Positions 27,001 through 33,937 of a stretch of 64,000 bases of DNA are shown here, piece by piece. The stretch is taken from positions 186,001 to 250,000 of the forward strand of contig CAKUQQ010000001.1 of NCBI GenBank assembly GCA_934675575.1. The letters are read 5' to 3'. A program made the position numbers and the translations under genes. The notes beneath the pieces were generated by a model that worked only from the letters and a program-made list of their open reading frames with translations, was not told where the DNA came from and searched no databases. This stretch comes from an uncultured Muribaculaceae bacterium. Lineage in GTDB: Bacteria; Bacteroidota; Bacteroidia; Bacteroidales; Muribaculaceae. How positions within the stretch are numbered: position 1 is the stretch's first letter; each line of letters begins with the position of its first letter.

Positions 27001-27169
27001 CCATGCCCTTGGCCTCGGTCATAACGGCCACGGTGGGCGCGTTGAGGTCGGGGAACACATCTACGTCCATGGTCTTGGCGGTGTAGATGCCGGCTATCAT
27101 AAGCAAAATCGACACAACAACCACGGCAAGCCTGTTGTTGAGCGCAAATTTTATTATTTTGTTCAGCAT
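24044..27169 (-). CDS. Heavy-metal efflux RND transporter, CusA/CzcA family
   Basis: Inner-membrane proton-driven pump of 1041 residues that exports metal ions from periplasm or cytoplasm through the TolC partner. The N-terminal helix, DVDVFPDLNAPTVAVMTEA and GMAPEEVERLVTMPVE are characteristic of the HME branch. Twelve membrane helices lie in two sets of six, with LVDDAIVDVENVFKRL in helix 4 giving the proton-relay acids. I cannot place the three Met ligands of CusA, so the metal (Cu/Ag or Zn/Co/Cd) is undecided. The start is 32 bases after the adaptor gene stop. Confidence 0.92.
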   Translation of the reverse strand: MLNKIIKFALNNRLAVVVVSILLMIAGIYTAKTMDVDVFPDLNAPTVAVMTEAKGMAPEEVERLVTMPVETAVNGATGVRRVRSSSTTGFSIVWVEFDWDTDIYLARQIVSEKISAVKDALPPNVGNPTLGPQSSILGEVMFVALTADSTSMSDLRTLADWTIRPRLLSVGGVAQATVMGGDIKEYQILLNPGRMKHYGVGLDEAYAAVQNMNRNVAGGVLYEYGNEYIIRGILSTASLASLGKAVVKSTDAGPVLLSDVADVKIGSRAPKMGVASHRDKPAVMITVTKQPNVGTLDLTQKLDTALAELKAKLPADVKMSTDIYRQERFINSSIDNVKKSLVEGGVFVVVVLFIFLMNARTTIISLVTIPLALVMSILSLHLMGLSINTMSLGGMAIAIGSLVDDAIVDVENVFKRLRENRNLPPVRRRPVLTVVFDASREVRVPILNSTLIIIAGFVPLFFLSGMEKRLLAPLGIAFITALCASTVVALTLTPVLCSYLLGKGNRHAEGNEEKEPIVARALKSVYMRMLDGTISHHKAVLCATGAVFVLTAVIFLALGRSFLPPFNEGSFTINVSTMPGISLDESNQIGAKVEKILLQIPEIKTVGRKTGRAELDEHALGVNNSEIEAPFELKDRSKDAVLADIRQRLKVIPGINVEVGAPITHRIDAMLSGTQANIAIKLFGTDLGKMYALGNQIKEAIGDVEGIADLNVEQQVERPQLQIVPRRDILAKYGITLPQFAEIVDVMLDGETVSQVYEGNRSFDLVVKVDDDSRSTIERIKNLIVDANGKKVPLVNIAEVKSAEGPNTINRENVARKIVISANVAGRDLLGAVADIKQRIDAKVPMPDGYHVEYGGQFESEQAASRTLMVASVFAVFVILLLLYNQFRNLTQAVVILLNLPLALIGGVLVIWLTGGVISIPAIIGFISLFGIATRNGMLLVARYNDLLAHGVPLKRCVMQGSADRLNPILMTALTSALALIPLVVGGDLPGNEIQSPMAKVILGGLFTSTFLNSFVIPIMYILTNKKIAATVAQKETPNAQ

Positions 27170-27201
27170 GATTTCTTGCTTTTAGCAGTGTTTTGTGAGA
27201 A

Positions 27202-28338
27202 TTAGTGTGAATGTCCGGGAATGGCAGTGGTCATAGATGCCAGTTTCACCTGATAGGCTCCGCGTGTCACCACTTTGTCGCCTGTGGTCAGTCCGCTCAC
27301 TATCTCCACTCTCACACCGTCGGTTTGCCCAAGAGCCACTTCTTGCTTGCGGTAGTGCTCGCTGCCAGTCTGCACATACACAAACGTCAGCCCTTGCTCC
27401 TCGGTAATGGCCGACACCGGTACTGAAATCACGCCGGTTCGTTCTGTCGAAAGCAGATACACCTCCACGTATGCTCCAGGCACTATGTCACCAATGTTGT
27501 CGAACTCAAACGTCACCGGAATGAAGGCTGTGCCGGCTGTCGCCGACTTGCCGTAGGACACAAGCCGCCCATTGAGCGACGCGAGGCTGTGCACTGCATC
27601 GTCGTGCGTGGTCTTGAAATTTGCGCTATGCACGCTGCGCAGCTGGTTGAAGCAGCCTTCTGGCACATCGGCGCGCAGCTGTAGGCGCTTGTTTTGCGAC
27701 ACTACGGCTATGGGCTGACCCACCGACACATAGTCGCCTTGACCCACGAGACGGCTTTTGATGTAGCCCGACATGGGCGATGCCACGGTCACACCCTGTG
27801 CCGTGACGCTGCTTGCCTGGCCGGCATAGATTGCCTTTGCCGATTCGTAGCGCAGCCGTGCCTGCTCAAATTCCTTTGTCGAGATTATTTGGTCGGCAAC
27901 GAGGCGTTCGGCTCGTTTAAATTCTTTTTCGGCGGCATCAAATGCTGCCTTTGCCTGGGCTGTGGGGTCGCCGCCCTCAAGTTTTTTTGCCGAGATTGCC
28001 ACCATGGTTTCTCCGGCTCTCACTGGCGAGCCTTCGTTGATGAGCGCATTGTTGAAGCGCACTATTCCGCTCGCTGTGGCGGCTATGGTCTGCTCGTTGC
28101 CTTGCGACGACTGTATTTGCCCGGCTGCCGTAATCACTGAGTGGAAAGTCCGTGGGCTAACCGTCTCGGTGACAAGTCCTGCCGATTTGGCTTGTGCTGC
28201 GGTAAATGTGATTTCGCCGCTGTGGGCATCGTGAGAATCGCCGTGGGCTTTTTTCTCATCGGTGCCTTTGGTGCTGCAGCCTGCGGCAATAAAGGCGACA
28301 GCAACCATTATTATGGTTGATTTCTGTAATTTAATCAT
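27202..28338 (-). CDS. RND efflux periplasmic adaptor lipoprotein, CusB/CzcB family
   Basis: Membrane-fusion protein of 378 residues linking the RND pump to the outer-membrane channel. The signal sequence ends in a lipobox (FIAAGC), so it is a lipoprotein with Cys near residue 21. The mature N-terminus is His-rich (HGDSHDAHSG), fitting metal contact. The lipoyl-like half motifs (GIVRFNNALINEGSPVRAGE; SPMSGYIKSRLVGQGDYVSV) flank a helical hairpin. The beta-barrel domain and GLTTGDKVVTRGAYQVK follow. It ends HSH. It is the second gene of the operon. Confidence 0.92.
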   Translation of the reverse strand: MIKLQKSTIIMVAVAFIAAGCSTKGTDEKKAHGDSHDAHSGEITFTAAQAKSAGLVTETVSPRTFHSVITAAGQIQSSQGNEQTIAATASGIVRFNNALINEGSPVRAGETMVAISAKKLEGGDPTAQAKAAFDAAEKEFKRAERLVADQIISTKEFEQARLRYESAKAIYAGQASSVTAQGVTVASPMSGYIKSRLVGQGDYVSVGQPIAVVSQNKRLQLRADVPEGCFNQLRSVHSANFKTTHDDAVHSLASLNGRLVSYGKSATAGTAFIPVTFEFDNIGDIVPGAYVEVYLLSTERTGVISVPVSAITEEQGLTFVYVQTGSEHYRKQEVALGQTDGVRVEIVSGLTTGDKVVTRGAYQVKLASMTTAIPGHSH

Positions 28339-28488
28339 TGATTTTCTTGTGCTGTGAAAAAAGATTGTGATTGCGGCATGCCGTATGCTTCATTTCATTT
28401 GCGGCAGGTCGCGTTGCTTTGTTGTCAGCGAACCACGATGTTTTTGGTTAGGGCGTGGCTGGACCGACGTTGCGCACTGCTGGCGCTG

Positions 28489-28905
28489 TCAAATCACGGC
28501 ACAAGAGGGTGGGGCTCTGAGTGAGAGACCGCCTAACATCAGCGATTGTGCGTGCCGCACAAGTGGTGAGTGCATGAGGCTCACGCAAGGCAGGCACAGG
28601 AGCTTTGTTGTGGCGCACAAACCTGGCAAGGCGACAAGTAGCGGCTGTTTTGCGGGCGAGGGCTTGTGGCATGGCTTCTTTACGGCTGTGTCTGGTGACA
28701 CCATGAGCCCGGCATTGACGGTGCAGAATGTCTTGCTGTCGCCACCATGCAGGGTGTGCTTGTCGTTGTCGGCATCATCGGCTTCGCAGTGCTCTACTAT
28801 GGTGCACAGCTCAGAGCCGTGGTGATGATGCGGAAAGTGCGACACGGCCAGCAGCATAATCACCGCCAGCCACACAAATGCCATATATAGCTTTCTCGCT
28901 TTCAT
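28489..28905 (-). CDS. Small His/Cys-rich membrane-anchored protein leading the metal efflux operon
   Basis: Protein of about 138 residues. An N-terminal hydrophobic segment (YMAFVWLAVIMLLAVSHF) is followed at once by HHHHGS and then Cys and His residues (CTIVEHCEADDADNDKH; KTFCTVN), and more Cys in the second half (GLCATTKLLCLPCVSL). Periplasmic metal binding is inferred. I recall similar small proteins before Cus-like operons in Bacteroides (possibly DUF6769) but cannot confirm this. The ATG at 28905 is chosen because the promoter box at 28919-28926 lies downstream of the alternative ATG at 28932. The gene stops about 150 bases before the adaptor gene. Confidence 0.65.
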   Translation of the reverse strand: MKARKLYMAFVWLAVIMLLAVSHFPHHHHGSELCTIVEHCEADDADNDKHTLHGGDSKTFCTVNAGLMVSPDTAVKKPCHKPSPAKQPLLVALPGLCATTKLLCLPCVSLMHSPLVRHAQSLMLGGLSLRAPPSCAVI

Positions 28906-28918
28906 ATTTCTCACAATG

Positions 28919-28926
28919 CAAAGATA
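28919..28926 (-). promoter_or_regulatory. -7 box TATCTTTG of the metal efflux operon
   Basis: Exact TAnnTTTG match on the minus strand, 13 bases before the ATG at 28905. It fixes the likely start codon of the first gene. Confidence 0.65.
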
Positions 28927-28938
28927 AGACAATATTTC

Positions 28939-28953
28939 TGCAACTCAGTTGCA
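28939..28953. promoter_or_regulatory. Palindrome TGCAACT-C-AGTTGCA, candidate operator
   Basis: A perfect 7-1-7 palindrome covering the expected -33 region of the efflux-operon promoter. A second inverted repeat, TGACA-N5-TGTCA, lies at 28964-28978. A metal-responsive repressor is a reasonable guess, but no regulator gene is nearby. Confidence 0.5.
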
Positions 28954-28979
28954 AACGCAAAAATGACAAAAGATGTCAA

Positions 28980-29343
28980 ATTTCGCACTTATTACACATT
29001 TTAACATTTATTTGCCAAATATATTTTTATTGTGAAAAATAAGATGTTAATTTCGCAATGAAATCACATTTTGACAATTTGGTTAGATTGAGATTGTGAT
29101 AAATGGGCATTGATTGCTTTTATCATGCAGAACTGAGTCCAGGGCATTTTGATAGATGTTTTTTGTGATAAGCAGTTATCTCATCGTCCTTTGTCGCCTA
29201 TAATGTGATGTGGATTTTGGCAACAAACAACAATCTAATAATATACTTGAATTTTGGTTATGAAGGAGGCGCGCCTATTGTGAAATAGGCGTGCTTTCAT
29301 TTTAGGTGCTTTCGCCAAGCAACCCCTGTGCGCTCCACAAAAA
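28980..29343. other. Gene-free AT-rich region with one hairpin
   Basis: No coding region can be supported here. The only clear structure is a hairpin at about 29271-29294 (GCGCCTATT with AATAGGCGTGC). It is followed on the + strand by TTTCATTTT, so it may be a weak terminator. A seven-codon ATG frame (29260-29283) precedes it and is probably meaningless. Confidence 0.5.
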
Positions 29344-29637
29344 TCAGTAATATTTGATGTCTTTTTGCGCTGTGAGGTCGAGTGTGCCGCCGTGTGCCGA
29401 CTCATAAACAAACCGCATGCCGCTGTAGCCCGACGGCACCCAGAGCACATCTACTCTGCCCCATTGCGGCTCGCCGTAGTCTTGCGACATGCCGCTAAGC
29501 ACCACTGTGAGCGACACATAGTCTATGCTCCAGTAGCCACCGCCCAAGCAGTGGTCGTCTGGCAGCAGCAGGTTGCGGTGCATGTTCACGTCGCCCAAGC
29601 GCAGCTCGCCTCTCGATGTGATTATGAATTTCTGCAT
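29344..29637 (-). CDS. Hypothetical protein, 97 residues
   Basis: I do not recognise this family. The protein is soluble-looking with no signal peptide. It starts MQKFIITSRGELRLGDVNMH and is rich in Gly and aromatic residues (DDHCLGGGYWSIDY, GYSGMRFVYES). It is supported as a real gene by the exact -7 box TATCTTTG eight bases before the ATG and by the absence of a better frame. It is divergent from the Kdo-kinase-like gene. Confidence 0.6.
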   Translation of the reverse strand: MQKFIITSRGELRLGDVNMHRNLLLPDDHCLGGGYWSIDYVSLTVVLSGMSQDYGEPQWGRVDVLWVPSGYSGMRFVYESAHGGTLDLTAQKDIKYY

Positions 29638-29645
29638 ATCATCGG

Positions 29646-29653
29646 CAAAGATA
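29646..29653 (-). promoter_or_regulatory. -7 box TATCTTTG of the 97-residue protein gene
   Basis: Exact TAnnTTTG match, with eight bases between it and the ATG at 29637. It forms one end of a duplicated 30-base block (see 29650-29679). Confidence 0.55.
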
Positions 29654-29679
29654 ATGCAAATCGAACGCAGAACATCAAG
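29650..29679. repeat. Imperfect direct repeat, copy 1
   Basis: GATAATGCAAATCGAAC followed by GCAGAACATCAAG. The first 17 bases are identical to copy 2 (29723-29753) and the rest differs by two substitutions and one inserted base. On the minus strand the block runs upstream from the -7 box of the 97-residue protein gene. Confidence 0.7.
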
Positions 29680-29722
29680 CAGGCTTGAATGTTATGCTGA
29701 GATGCAGCTTATCTTATCTAAC

Positions 29723-29753
29723 GATAATGCAAATCGAACCGTAGAATATCAAG
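29723..29753. repeat. Imperfect direct repeat, copy 2
   Basis: Second copy of the block at 29650-29679, 73 bases away. Here the -7 sequence on the minus strand reads TATCGTTA rather than TATCTTTG, so this copy has lost or never had the TTTG core. Confidence 0.7.
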
Positions 29754-29794
29754 TTTTTGCGAGCGAAAACGGCACGTGGGTTGAGCATTTGTAA

Positions 29795-29802
29795 TAACTT
29801 TG
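29795..29802 (+). promoter_or_regulatory. -7 box TAACTTTG of the Kdo-kinase-like gene
   Basis: Exact TAnnTTTG match, 8 bases before the ATG at 29811 and 26 before the ATG at 29829. Confidence 0.55.
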
Positions 29803-29810
29803 CAAAATAA

Positions 29811-30569
29811 ATGAAAACAAAGCAACTGATGAAACAAAACATAGTGGTCAACCCCGAATATGCGCAGCTCATGCCCTTTGTCAGCGCTGTGGCATGCGGC
29901 ACTGCCGACCTTGGCGAGGAAATCTACAGGGCGCGCAATGTGGTGAGCCACACGCGCCAGTGCGGCCTCGACCTGATAGTTAAAAGTTTCAGGGTGCCAC
30001 GGCTGCTCAACGCCTTCGTTTATGCCCATTTGCGTCACAGCAAGGCTCGCCGCAGCTACGACAATGCCTTGCGGCTCATGTCGCTCGGTATAGGCACCGC
30101 CGTGCCTGTGGCATACGTTGAGATATTCAGCCACGGCTTGCTCAACCGCAGCTATTTCATCAGCTTGAAGGTGTGCGGCAGCGAGATGCGTTTTTGGGAG
30201 AAACGCGCCGACAGCAACCTGCTGCTGCACAAGTTTGCCGCATTTATGATAGAGTTGCGCGACAAAGGCGTGTTTCACAAGGATTTCTCGCCAGGCAACG
30301 TTATAGTTGACGACCAATATCACTTTTATTTGCTCGACGTGAACCGCATGAAATTTAATGTGCACAACAAGGAGTGCTTTATCGATAATTTTGCGCGGCT
30401 TCACACCGAGGCGTCTGAGATAGCGCGCCTGGCAAAAATATATGCCGAAATGGACGGAAATACGCACCCCGAAGCATTTGCAGAACTTGCTGTGGCGCGT
30501 TTCCATGCTTTCTGGAACGGCAAAAAGCGTCGGCATGAGCTTGAGCACAAGCTTCACTTGCGTAAATAA
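29811..30569 (+). CDS. Lipopolysaccharide kinase-like protein (Kdo/InaA family)
   Basis: Protein of 252 residues with a small eukaryotic-like kinase fold of the Kdo kinase/InaA/WaaP group, which phosphorylates inner-core lipopolysaccharide sugars. The catalytic loop is HKDFSPGNVIV and the metal-binding motif is LLDVNRMKF; a Lys in DLIVKSFRVP fits the ATP-binding strand. No membrane segment is present. The ATG at 29829 (MKQNIVVN) is an alternative start and leaves a more normal leader. It is monocistronic with a terminator 60 bases after the stop. The acceptor is not known. Confidence 0.8.
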   Translation: MKTKQLMKQNIVVNPEYAQLMPFVSAVACGTADLGEEIYRARNVVSHTRQCGLDLIVKSFRVPRLLNAFVYAHLRHSKARRSYDNALRLMSLGIGTAVPVAYVEIFSHGLLNRSYFISLKVCGSEMRFWEKRADSNLLLHKFAAFMIELRDKGVFHKDFSPGNVIVDDQYHFYLLDVNRMKFNVHNKECFIDNFARLHTEASEIARLAKIYAEMDGNTHPEAFAELAVARFHAFWNGKKRRHELEHKLHLRK

Positions 30570-30627
30570 CAGTCACCATCTCTTTGGTTGCAACCTTTTT
30601 TCACTCTCTCAATATTGCACAAAAAAA

Positions 30628-30663
30628 CAGTGGCGTGCCCTGCGGCATGCCACTGCTCTTTTT
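30628..30663 (+). terminator. Terminator between the kinase-like gene and the convergent secreted protein gene
   Basis: CAGTGGC (30628-30634) pairs with GCCACTG (30649-30655), with inner TGCC/GGCA pairs, preceded by an A-run and followed by CTCTTTTTTG. It can work on both strands. Confidence 0.85.
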
Positions 30664-30712
30664 TGTGTTTAACTATTATTTGTGTCTAAACAACAGTTTT
30701 GCTGGCTTGTTG

Positions 30713-32602
30713 TTATTTCACAACCTTCACAGTTTTGCCGTTAACTGTAACCACGTAAACGCCTTGTGGCATGTTAGAGCCGTCGATAACGCTTGTGCCT
30801 TCAGTCACGTTAACTTTCTTGAGGAGTTGACCACCCACGCCATAGATGGCTGCTACGCCATTGGCATCGGCATTGATAACGAAGTCCTCACCAGCTGCAT
30901 AGGCTACCTTGCCTTCTGCCTTGGCAACGCCTTCCACACCAGAAACACCTTGTTTCACAATGTAGTTAACGTAAGAGCCAGGAATGGCGAGCTTAACGTT
31001 GGCCTCACGATATTTCACGTCGCTTGGCAGAGCCTTAACATTGAATGTGGCGTTACCGGTGAATTCGTTGCCCACTTTGTCTGCGCTTGCCAAAGTCAAG
31101 CCTACCCAGTCAGGAACATCAGCACCGTCAACGGTCTTAGTCCAGTTGTTGTAAGTCTCGTTGGAGATGAGTTTGATGGTGGCAGATTCGCCGGCAGCGT
31201 CAAAAGTCTTTTCAATCATGCGGCGAGCGTCGGTTTCATTCTCAAAGTAGCTCAAATATGGGTGAAGCACGTCAACACAGATAAGTGGAGCTGTCTTGAG
31301 AGGAGCTGGAGTGCTGCCGTCGGTGGTGAGCAGATTGTTGATGCCGTGGATTTCAGTCACCTTGTTTTGTGCGTCAACCTTGGCAAGATAGCCGAGTTCG
31401 CCAAAACCATCGTCGTTGAAGTCGGCCGACACGGGGATTTCAAAGTTTTGAATCTTGTCGCTGCCATAACCGCTGACAACAATCATGATTGGGAAGTCGA
31501 TTTCTGGAGTGATTTCTTTGCCTTTAGCGTCTTTGAGGGTGAATGACAGAGGATAAACCATAAGACCGTCGTTCTCGCCTTGAGAAGCCTCAGGAATCTC
31601 ATAATATTCGCTCACATTGGCAGTGCCTGTTGCAACCACCTCGCCGAGTGTAGGAGTAACCGACTTGGTAGCGTCGTAAGCAGGAATTTCGTTCATCTTA
31701 TACACGGTAACGGTGAGAGGAGCGTCCTCGGTACACATGAGGATTGATTTGCGCTCCATGTCGTTGTCGGCATCGTGGCGATAGAGCACATACACGTTGC
31801 GGAGCAGGTAGGCTGTCTCTGGCTTCTCAAAAGCGGCACCACAAGCATTGAATGTGGAGTTCTTGCCAAACCAGAATTCGTTTTCTGTGCCTGCCACGCG
31901 GAGGGTGGCGTCTAACTGGTCGCTTGGAACCATTACACCCTCGCCGCGGTCATACATATAGGTAGAGTCGCCAGTGGCGGTGAAGTTCTTGGCAGTACCA
32001 ATCTCCCAGTAACCAGAAGATGCTATATCTACGTAAGCATAAATCCAGTTGGAGTAGAATGGCGTTTGCGACTCGGTGTTGTAGTTTTGAGCCAAAACGC
32101 CTGACTGATACATGCGCACCTTATCGCCGTCGGTTGCGGTGAGCTGTGGAGAGTGAATGTAGCTGTTAGGAGCCATGTATGCCACGAAATCTTTTTCGGT
32201 TGATGTCTGTTTGGCGTTAAAGTCCCAGCCGTATCCGTTGTTGTCGCCCCAAGCCCACTGATAAGTGGTGTTGGCAGTAGCCTCTGGGTCGATGTTCTTA
32301 AATGTCATAGGCACACGTGGTGAGCCGATGTAAGTGTTGTTTTTCCACCAGTGTCCTTGGTTGAGGAAAGCACTGTTGAAGCAGCCTGCAGGACGTCGAT
32401 AGAGCTTATACTTGTTGTTGAAAGTTAGGTTTGTTTGCGCTTTCTTCATCTTTGTGGCCTTGGGGGCTGCAGATGTTTGAGCTTGCAAAAGCGATGCGTC
32501 AAGCACATAAGCTTTAGAGTCGCGATAAGTTTCGGCCGAAGTGGGCATGGCAAGCATACCAGCGGCTGCCAATGCACCGAAAAGGAGTAAATTCTTCTTC
32601 AT
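30713..32602 (-). CDS. Secreted protein with type IX-like C-terminal sorting tail, function unknown
   Basis: Large secreted protein of 629 residues with a signal peptide (MKKNLLLFGALAAAGMLAMP, cleavage near TSAE). The body is rich in Asn, Thr and aromatic residues and looks all-beta, with no catalytic motif that I can identify. The last 75 residues form a sorting-tail-like domain (EDFVINADANGVAAIYGVGG, NMPQGVYVVTVNGKTVKVVK). It is probably anchored to or released from the surface by type IX secretion (inference; no secretion genes are in this window). A near-consensus -7 box TATCTTCG lies at 32665-32672, giving a leader of about 55 bases. Confidence 0.72.
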   Translation of the reverse strand: MKKNLLLFGALAAAGMLAMPTSAETYRDSKAYVLDASLLQAQTSAAPKATKMKKAQTNLTFNNKYKLYRRPAGCFNSAFLNQGHWWKNNTYIGSPRVPMTFKNIDPEATANTTYQWAWGDNNGYGWDFNAKQTSTEKDFVAYMAPNSYIHSPQLTATDGDKVRMYQSGVLAQNYNTESQTPFYSNWIYAYVDIASSGYWEIGTAKNFTATGDSTYMYDRGEGVMVPSDQLDATLRVAGTENEFWFGKNSTFNACGAAFEKPETAYLLRNVYVLYRHDADNDMERKSILMCTEDAPLTVTVYKMNEIPAYDATKSVTPTLGEVVATGTANVSEYYEIPEASQGENDGLMVYPLSFTLKDAKGKEITPEIDFPIMIVVSGYGSDKIQNFEIPVSADFNDDGFGELGYLAKVDAQNKVTEIHGINNLLTTDGSTPAPLKTAPLICVDVLHPYLSYFENETDARRMIEKTFDAAGESATIKLISNETYNNWTKTVDGADVPDWVGLTLASADKVGNEFTGNATFNVKALPSDVKYREANVKLAIPGSYVNYIVKQGVSGVEGVAKAEGKVAYAAGEDFVINADANGVAAIYGVGGQLLKKVNVTEGTSVIDGSNMPQGVYVVTVNGKTVKVVK

Positions 32603-32794
32603 AAGTTCTCTTTTGTTAGTGTTAATACGTTTTTAAAAGAAATATGTCTTTGATATTTTTTATACGAAGATACAATTAATTCTCGTGGTGAATAATTTCC
32701 GTTGAAGTTAGACATTATTTTTTACACTAATGTCATAAAAAACGGTATTTATACCTTTTTAACACGTGTGTAAAAAGTAATGAAAATAGGCGTT

Positions 32795-32828
32795 CACGCA
32801 CAGTTTTGCCCATTGTGGGCAACGTGCG
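32795..32828 (-). terminator. Hairpin after the sugar-isomerase-fold gene
   Basis: ACGCAC and TTGCCCA (left) pair with TGGGCAA and GTGCGT (right) around TTG, directly after the stop at 32831 on the minus strand. There is no good T-run, so termination is uncertain. The upstream 32603-32790 is otherwise promoter sequence. Confidence 0.5.
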
Positions 32829-32830
32829 TT

Positions 32831-33748
32831 TCACTCGTTGTCGATGAGGTCTTGCAGATATTTTCTGGTCTTTACCATATAGTCCATGCTGTTGAGGTTC
32901 AGCTCATATTCTATGGTTATTGCACCCTTGTAGCCCTCTTGCTTAAGATATTTTATGATGGCTGGAAAATCCACGTCGCCTTCGGGTATTGGCTTTTCCT
33001 GTCCAAGTTCGTAGGGGTTGTCGCGTGTTGGATATTTGCCGTCTTTAGCGTGAATGTCTTTCACGAGCGGGCCAAAGAGCTTTATTGCGTCGGTTGGGTT
33101 GGCCTTGCCATAGAGCAGCAGGTTGGCCACGTCGCAGTTTATGCCCAGATTGTCGTAGCCAATATCTTTAATTGCGCGCACGAGTGTGATTGGGGTCTCT
33201 TGTCCGGTTTCAAAATATATGCTCACGCCGCGGTCTTTGGCATATTGGGCAAGCTGCTTCATCACCGATATGAATGTTTTGTATTTGTAGTCCGACATGT
33301 CTTCGGGAATGAAGCCGAAGTGCGAGTGCATGGCAGGCACCTTGGCGAGCTGGCAGAAGTCAATCATCTTGTGATATTCGGCAATGCGGTTGTCGCGGTC
33401 GTCGGCTGGCACGAGGCCTATTGTGGCAGGCCCTTGCGTGAAGTTCCACTTGCAGTTGCCCGGCACTCCCACCACTGTGGTAGCCTTGATTCCGTATTTT
33501 TGCTCGTTTTCTATGATTTTCTGCGCCAGTTCTGGGGTCATCTTTGCGCTCGACCAGTTGATTTGGCAGCTCGTGAATCCGGCGTCGTGCAGAGCCTTGA
33601 ATTGGCCGTCGATGTCGTCGAGATGATAGATTATGGTGCCAATGGTGATAGGGGACTTTTCTTTAGCGACCTTGGCTTTTGCCTGCATGTTGCTCAAAGG
33701 GGTTAAAGCCAAGGCAGCAAGCATAGTTAATAGTAATATTTTTTTCAT
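32831..33748 (-). CDS. Exported sugar phosphate isomerase/epimerase-fold protein
   Basis: TIM-barrel protein of 305 residues (AP endonuclease 2 / xylose isomerase-like family) with a signal peptide (MKKILLLTMLAALALTPLSN). Metal-ligand regions typical of the fold are seen: MHSHFGF, YFETGQET, NCDVANLL, DIHAKDG and TIEYELN. Members isomerise, epimerise or modify sugars; the substrate is unknown. The export signal puts it in the periplasm, so a role on imported or released sugars is likely. It is divergent from the CotH protein gene. Confidence 0.82.
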   Translation of the reverse strand: MKKILLLTMLAALALTPLSNMQAKAKVAKEKSPITIGTIIYHLDDIDGQFKALHDAGFTSCQINWSSAKMTPELAQKIIENEQKYGIKATTVVGVPGNCKWNFTQGPATIGLVPADDRDNRIAEYHKMIDFCQLAKVPAMHSHFGFIPEDMSDYKYKTFISVMKQLAQYAKDRGVSIYFETGQETPITLVRAIKDIGYDNLGINCDVANLLLYGKANPTDAIKLFGPLVKDIHAKDGKYPTRDNPYELGQEKPIPEGDVDFPAIIKYLKQEGYKGAITIEYELNLNSMDYMVKTRKYLQDLIDNE

Positions 33749-33785
33749 TTGTCTAAGTTTTTGATATTATTTGATTTGTATATGC

Positions 33786-33793
33786 CAAATATA
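33786..33793 (-). promoter_or_regulatory. -7 box TATATTTG of the exported isomerase-fold gene
   Basis: Exact TAnnTTTG match on the minus strand, 37 bases before the ATG at 33748. Confidence 0.55.
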
Positions 33794-33816
33794 CAGAAAA
33801 TTTGCTACAAAATCAC

Positions 33817-33824
33817 TATTTTTG
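33817..33824 (+). promoter_or_regulatory. -7 box TATTTTTG of the CotH protein gene
   Basis: Exact TAnnTTTG match, about 113 bases before the chosen ATG at 33938. It also argues against any start codon upstream of it. Confidence 0.5.
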
Positions 33825-33937
33825 CCTTGATTGTGGTTGTGTTTCGCGCATTGCCATGGCAAACAGGCATGAGTGATTGTGCCTTTTGCGCATTGACACA
33901 GCCAACTACACTAACTAAACAAAGCAAAAACTTTTTT

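Noticed and set aside
33749..33937. Upstream extension of the CotH protein to a TTG at 33749
   Set aside because: The extension lies largely before the promoter box at 33817-33824, and the ATG at 33938 gives a normal signal peptide.
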